A stretch of DNA of 64,000 nt from Adiantum capillus-veneris (taxonomy: Eukaryota; Streptophyta; Polypodiopsida; Polypodiales; Pteridaceae): positions 75,651,169 through 75,715,168 of the forward strand of contig CM043958.1 of NCBI GenBank assembly GCA_014529385.2, written 5' to 3'. The first letter of the stretch is position 1. Every line of letters starts with the position of its first letter. Of the stretch, positions 60,416 through 64,000 are shown one piece after another. A model generated the notes under the pieces. It did no database searches and was not told the DNA's origin. It saw only the letters and a program-made list of their open reading frames with translations. Position numbers and translations under genes: made by a program.

Positions 60416-61300
60416 GTGAGTGCCTTTAAGATCTCATTCTATCATTCTTTATTCTATTTTATTCTGTGAAATGCTATTTCGTCATGCCTTCTTTGCCATT
60501 TATCAGCCGATGTTGCAGTTCCATTTATGTCTGGTATAATGATTCTGTTGTCAGTTTGTTTATATTTGACAATGTAGCTAGCCTGTGCAATCATCTTGTT
60601 TGAAAACAATGTTCAAATCTGTCCTCAGTGAAGGTTGTCAGGTTTCTTTAAGTGAAATTTTCACCGATGATGCTCTAACTTCTCTAGCTTCCTAGTATCC
60701 CCCCTCACATGGTAGACATTGGCTTTAGATCTACGCTCACCATTGCCAGCCAGTGCTGGATTCCAAATTTGTTTCAAGTTAGCAAGGCTTTGCCACAAAC
60801 TCTTTCTTCAATTAATGTTGATCTGTAAACTGTATATTGTTTCTATTCTTGAGATGTTTGTCTATACACTGTGATGCAAGCTTCTATAGTGGCAAAGCTT
60901 CCTCTTTTCAGACTTCTTCGGCAAGGATGATGATGATGTGAGGAGGAGTTTGTGCTGACGCTCACAATGGGAGGCTAGCACCTTGCAAGCGAAGCGATGC
61001 ATGACTTGTGGTCGTGCTTGTGGTGGCCATAGCAATCTAGGGATGGGCCAAGATGCATGACTGCTATTTGTGCCACATAAAAATGCCAGACTAAGCTCAT
61101 TAGGATCAGGACGGGCCAGCACTCGAAATGGATGAGGATGGTGGCATGATGCATGAAGATGTATGCGCTTGCCACCCCTTATCTGAAATTGGAATCTCTA
61201 AACAAATCAATGGTTTTTATTTTTTTGAAGCCATTATGAATACCTATTAATTAGGTGGTACTAGCTGCAAGATAATTGAAAAATCTCTAGAATCTTCGAA
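60416..61300 (+). other. Intron-like remainder after the tubulin fragment
   Basis: It starts with GTGAGTGCC. The T-rich sequence that follows fits an intron, but no beta-tubulin exon 2 (expected FQVCHSLGGGTG-type motif) is found in the window. Confidence 0.45.
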
Positions 61301-61753
61301 AATGCTCTCCCGGGTGAGTACGCAGGTCCTTGGAGATGCCTTGGTGGTGTTAAGCAAAAGAGAATGAAAGCAAAGGTGGAGACTGACCGTAGGTGTCACG
61401 TGACACATTCAGCCCTATGTGTCCGTGGACAAGCTACATCGCGATCAAGGTTTAGTCAGTCAGTCCAGTCATTCTGGATTAGCAGTGATCTGGGTTCAGT
61501 CTGTCCAGTCAGTCTAGATTAGTAGTGATCTGGCACTTTTGTGAGTATATTAGTAGACCGTGCATGCCCAGTCACTTAGCATAGATGCATATCCTCTGGT
61601 TGCACACAACATGATCGTCAGTATTCCCTTCAGAATCCATCAGATTCAGTCAGGGAAATTTTCTAGTGCATTTAGCCTATTTTCCCTATTTTTGACATTT
61701 TTCACTTATTATTTTTAAGTGACTTTCCAACAAAAGTAGGTAGGGAAATTTTG

Positions 61754-61772
61754 CTAAGTTTATATATAAGCA
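61754..61772 (+). promoter_or_regulatory. TATA box
   Basis: agtttatatataagcaaac is a strong plant TATA box inside the LTR-like block. Transcription from it would run towards the gene at 62969. Confidence 0.5.
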
Positions 61773-62140
61773 AACCCAAGTTAGCACTTTCTGGCAGAAG
61801 AGGTAGTAGGAGCACATGCTCAACAGGCACCTTCTCAGTAGAACCCCAACAGGAATCCCTAGCGTTTTTGGTCCTCATCCACGCCGCACATCAGCCTAGC
61901 GTTTGGATCATCGCCATCTTCTCTGAAAACCTGGCGTTTTCAAGCAGCAGCAAAAAGACCTCCACAGCTCGCATTTTTCCCATGATCGCCATCAGTACCA
62001 AATAGGGCAGCGTTTTCTATTAACGCTAGAGAAGCTGCAGCGTTTTTGGTTTTCAGCCCATTCCGCAGCAGAACAGTAGCTTTTTCAGCCTTGATGGACA
62101 GCAAACCATTCAGCCCTAGAAGCATTGCAGATACCCCCAT

Positions 62141-62230
62141 TTTCAGCCCTCGAAAACGCAGCCAAAACTGTCATTCTCAGCCCTTGAAAACACAGCCAAA
62201 ACAGTCATTTTCAGCCACCGAAACAGCCCT
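62141..62230 (+). repeat. 34-bp tandem repeat
   Basis: tttcagccctcgaaaacgca, ttctcagcccttgaaaacac and tttcagccaccgaaacagc start successive copies with a period of 34 bp. Confidence 0.85.
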
Positions 62231-62612
62231 GAAATTCAGCGGATAGAAGACCACAGATTTCAGCCCTAAAGTCGTCGTTGTCATCATCGTCATCGTCGTA
62301 TCTCTCTTCTCTCTCTATCTCTTAGTCTCATACACTTGCACGCACATTGTCCATTCACTTTGTCGTGATCATAGCACTTTCCATTAAGAACGGAAGGCTC
62401 TCCCTTCCATAAGAACTAAAAGGAACCTTGAGCACAGTTCGGAGCACTCATCTTGAGCAAAGAGCAAACAATCATTCCGCTACACCTAACAATAGGTGTC
62501 GGGGAGGAGAATACGTCACCATGGAGCATAGGGCGAGCATGAGGCTAGGCGTGGCAGGCTCAGAGAGCCAGACAAGGATGGGGGAGGATGAACGTTTTTT
62601 TTTTAATAACAA

Positions 62613-62700
62613 ACAAAGCGCCTTCACAATTTAGGCGCTTCGATGTAGTGGTTAGCCAGTATGATTTGTTTATGAGAATTGAAGAGTTCGATTCGCATGC
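62613..62700 (+). other. Hairpin followed by tRNA-like Pol III boxes (SINE candidate)
   Basis: aagcgcct (62616-62623) and aggcgctt (62633-62640) form a perfect 8-bp stem with a 9-base loop. Next come an A-box-like gatgtagtggtt (62642-62653) and, 31 bases further, a B-box-like agttcgattcgc (62685-62696; consensus GGTTCGANTCC). A full cloverleaf is not formed, so it is more likely tRNA-derived than a working tRNA gene. Confidence 0.4.
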
Positions 62701-62968
62701 TAGTTTTTCTTGGAAGGTGCACTGCAAAGGTGAGGCAAAGAACTATTATATAACTGGTCATATGACTTGACCGGGTGTGTCATCTTGAGCTATCGATTTT
62801 CACCTTCAGTTCTTTTAGCTTTCAAAGTGAAATATGGTATACCAATGTGTCACATTAGGTTAATGTAGGAGCTTTGATGTGATAGTTTGAAATAGAATCG
62901 AAAATATCTATATATATGTAGTTTGACTTGAATGCTTCTTTTTTGAATAGGATATCTATATAGTCATT
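62701..62968 (+). other. Upstream region of the 127-codon gene
   Basis: No gene is seen. A T-rich tract ending gcttcttttttgaatag is a good 3' splice acceptor 24 bp before the ATG at 62969, so an intron in a 5' untranslated region is possible. Confidence 0.35.
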
Positions 62969-63352
62969 ATGGCAGAGGGTAAGAAGAAGGCATCTCTTCA
63001 GTCTCTAAGGTCAACTCTTTGCAAGGTGATTAGTGAATTGCCGGAGAAGCACGTAAAAAGTATCCTGCAAAATGAGATGCTCATGGACAAAATGCTTGAA
63101 AAAGAAATTGTAAGTGCGGTCTCCAAGGAAACCTTTGTTATAAGCAAAGACAAAGCTCGCCAGTATGCTTATAGTATCATTGGTAACATGGAAAAGTGCC
63201 CCCATGATTTATATGAAACTCTTTCCGAAGGTGTTCAGTTGACAAAGCTCAATGCTTTGCGTGCAGAAAGAGAGAAGAGTAAGCGTGCCAAAGATATAGA
63301 TACACAATATGTGTTATCTAAAAAGCTACGAAGGGAGTTACAAATTATGTAG
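62969..63352 (+). CDS. Unrecognised 127-residue protein
   Basis: From a Kozak-like start (cattATGGcag), it reads MAEGKKKASLQSLRSTLCKV and is open to TAG at 63352. It is Lys/Glu-rich and largely helical-looking. The middle has ELPEKHVKSILQNEMLMDKM and ISKDKARQYAYSIIGNMEKC, and the end is RAEREKSKRAKDIDTQYVLSKKLRREL, likely a coiled coil or basic helix. There is no signal peptide, membrane segment, or Cys/His cluster. I do not recognise the family. Codon use is balanced and there is no internal stop, so it is a plausible real gene or its last exon. Upstream T-rich sequence ending in AG before the ATG suggests splicing. Confidence 0.6.
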   Translation: MAEGKKKASLQSLRSTLCKVISELPEKHVKSILQNEMLMDKMLEKEIVSAVSKETFVISKDKARQYAYSIIGNMEKCPHDLYETLSEGVQLTKLNALRAEREKSKRAKDIDTQYVLSKKLRRELQIM

Positions 63353-63852
63353 TTGTTTGCAAGTATTCTTGTTTATGAATGGGGCTTGTCTTTACAGATA
63401 AGCAGACTCGGGCTTGTCCATCAAGGAGATTGTGATTAACCTCAATAAAGGGACAAGGCAAACAAACACACTTGGTTTTGTTATGGGAAGAGAGGGATCC
63501 ATATGACATGTTTTGATTTGATTTATGTATTTTATGTACACGGCAACCATATGACATGGACATCCCATTTTGTTGATTGTGCAGTATGAAAAGCATGACA
63601 TACTAGCACTTTGGAATGTAGTTTGGTTTTAAGGGTTCATTTGGTAGGCTACTTTTATGTTTTCATTTTGTGTTTATTTTGTACATGATCCCGTATCAAT
63701 GTGGACATGACCTTTTGGTAATCGTGTGATTAGACTATGTGATTGAAGGTTTCCTATGTACTATGATATGCAGGTCATAATATCACTTTGAAGTTAGATT
63801 ACTTTGACTCTATTGAAAATGTGTTTGATTTTAATGTGTAAGATAATCCTTA
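63353..63852 (+). other. 3' flank of the 127-codon gene
   Basis: AT-rich, with no frame of note. Fits a 3' untranslated region and downstream sequence. Confidence 0.4.
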
Positions 63853-63975
63853 AATCCCACGTGGGAGCCCAAGATGAGGTGGACATTTTTTTTGGAAAAA
63901 GAAATTATGTGATGAAAAATCCCATGTGGGAGCCCAAGAAAAGGGTGTACTGATTTTTTTTGAGAAAGAGGTCTT
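63853..63975 (+). repeat. Two copies of a 64-bp unit with CACGTG
   Basis: aaatcccacgtgggagccca (63853) and aaatcccatgtgggagccca (63917) start copies that each end in a T-run plus gaaaaag-like sequence. The first holds the palindrome cccacgtggg (G-box core CACGTG); in the second it is changed to catgtg. Confidence 0.85.
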
Positions 63976-64000
63976 CGTACAAAGGAGGCTCTGGCAAATT

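Larger units (their letters stand above)
61300..62490 (+). repeat. LTR-like block with repeated motifs, possible solo LTR
   Basis: It contains a TATA box (aagtttatatataagcaaac, about 61758), a CT-rich stretch at about 62297-62330 and an end at CTACACCTAACA (about 62488). Inside are a 41-bp tandem pair (about 61456-61534), many scattered ttcagccc and agcgttttt words and a 34-bp tandem repeat (62141-62230). The start is unclear, and no second copy is in the window. Confidence 0.4.

Noticed and set aside
62635-62700. A functional tRNA gene
   Set aside because: A and B box-like words are present, but the acceptor, anticodon and T stems do not pair.

Overview
This is a repeat-dominated stretch of a plant nuclear genome. 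Plant-type Ty1/copia and Ty3/gypsy elements (one with a chromodomain), primer sites of the form TGGTATCAGAGCT, a degraded Mutator-like transposase gene with a SWIM finger, and fragments of plant-like calmodulin and beta-tubulin genes all point that way. The very high retroelement density suggests a large genome. A fern or another large-genome lineage is possible, but the species cannot be fixed from sequence alone. There is no rRNA gene, CRISPR array or bacterial-style operon. Only one short, unrecognised gene (62969-63352) looks like an intact non-transposon reading frame.

Layout. 1-8520: a Mutator-like (MULE) transposase gene on the minus strand, full of stops and split by a minus-strand copia element (copia-1, 2348-7756) whose 5' LTR is truncated. 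8521-9075: AT-rich DNA, then a (TG)/(CA) tract. 9076-19766: gypsy-1 (plus), a decayed element with 2.3-2.4 kb LTRs that carry long (CT)n arrays. 19767-19975: GC-rich 51-bp repeats. 19976-27935: gypsy-2 (minus), a decayed chromovirus with minisatellites in its LTRs. 27936-30111: no genes, but an LTR-like region ending in a primer-binding site. 30112-46843: gypsy-3 (minus), bounded by LTRs of about 395 bp and the duplication AATTT, and itself split inside its integrase by gypsy-4 (plus, 32506-41517, duplication CCCAT). 46849-51500: gypsy-5 (plus), which has an archaeal-type RNase H and integrase but has lost its reverse transcriptase palm. 51513-56137: an LTR-like stretch, a poly(C) run and copia-2 (plus), truncated inside reverse transcriptase. 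56138-64000: the only non-LTR territory, with long microsatellites, a hairpin-forming sequence, a calmodulin pseudogene, a beta-tubulin exon-1 fragment, an LTR-like block, a tRNA-like segment and the unrecognised 127-codon gene.

How it fits together. The window is a nest: gypsy-4 lies in gypsy-3, which lies at the edge of another LTR element (probably gypsy-5), and copia-1 lies in the MULE gene. LTR divergence read by eye agrees with that order, with gypsy-4 about nine substitutions in 590 bp and gypsy-3 about twenty in 395 bp. The most interesting object is gypsy-4. It has intact LTRs, a perfect target duplication, a primer site, a four-knuckle Gag and a protease-like region, but no recognisable reverse transcriptase, RNase H or integrase. 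It also has a second copy of its polypurine tract 1.6 kb inside the 3' end. It looks like a non-autonomous Gag-type element moved by enzymes supplied in trans.

Limits. All domain calls come from reading translated motifs, without database searches. LTR borders for gypsy-1, gypsy-3, gypsy-4 and the left LTR of copia-1 are well defined by TG..CA ends. Those of gypsy-2, gypsy-5 and copia-2 are approximate.
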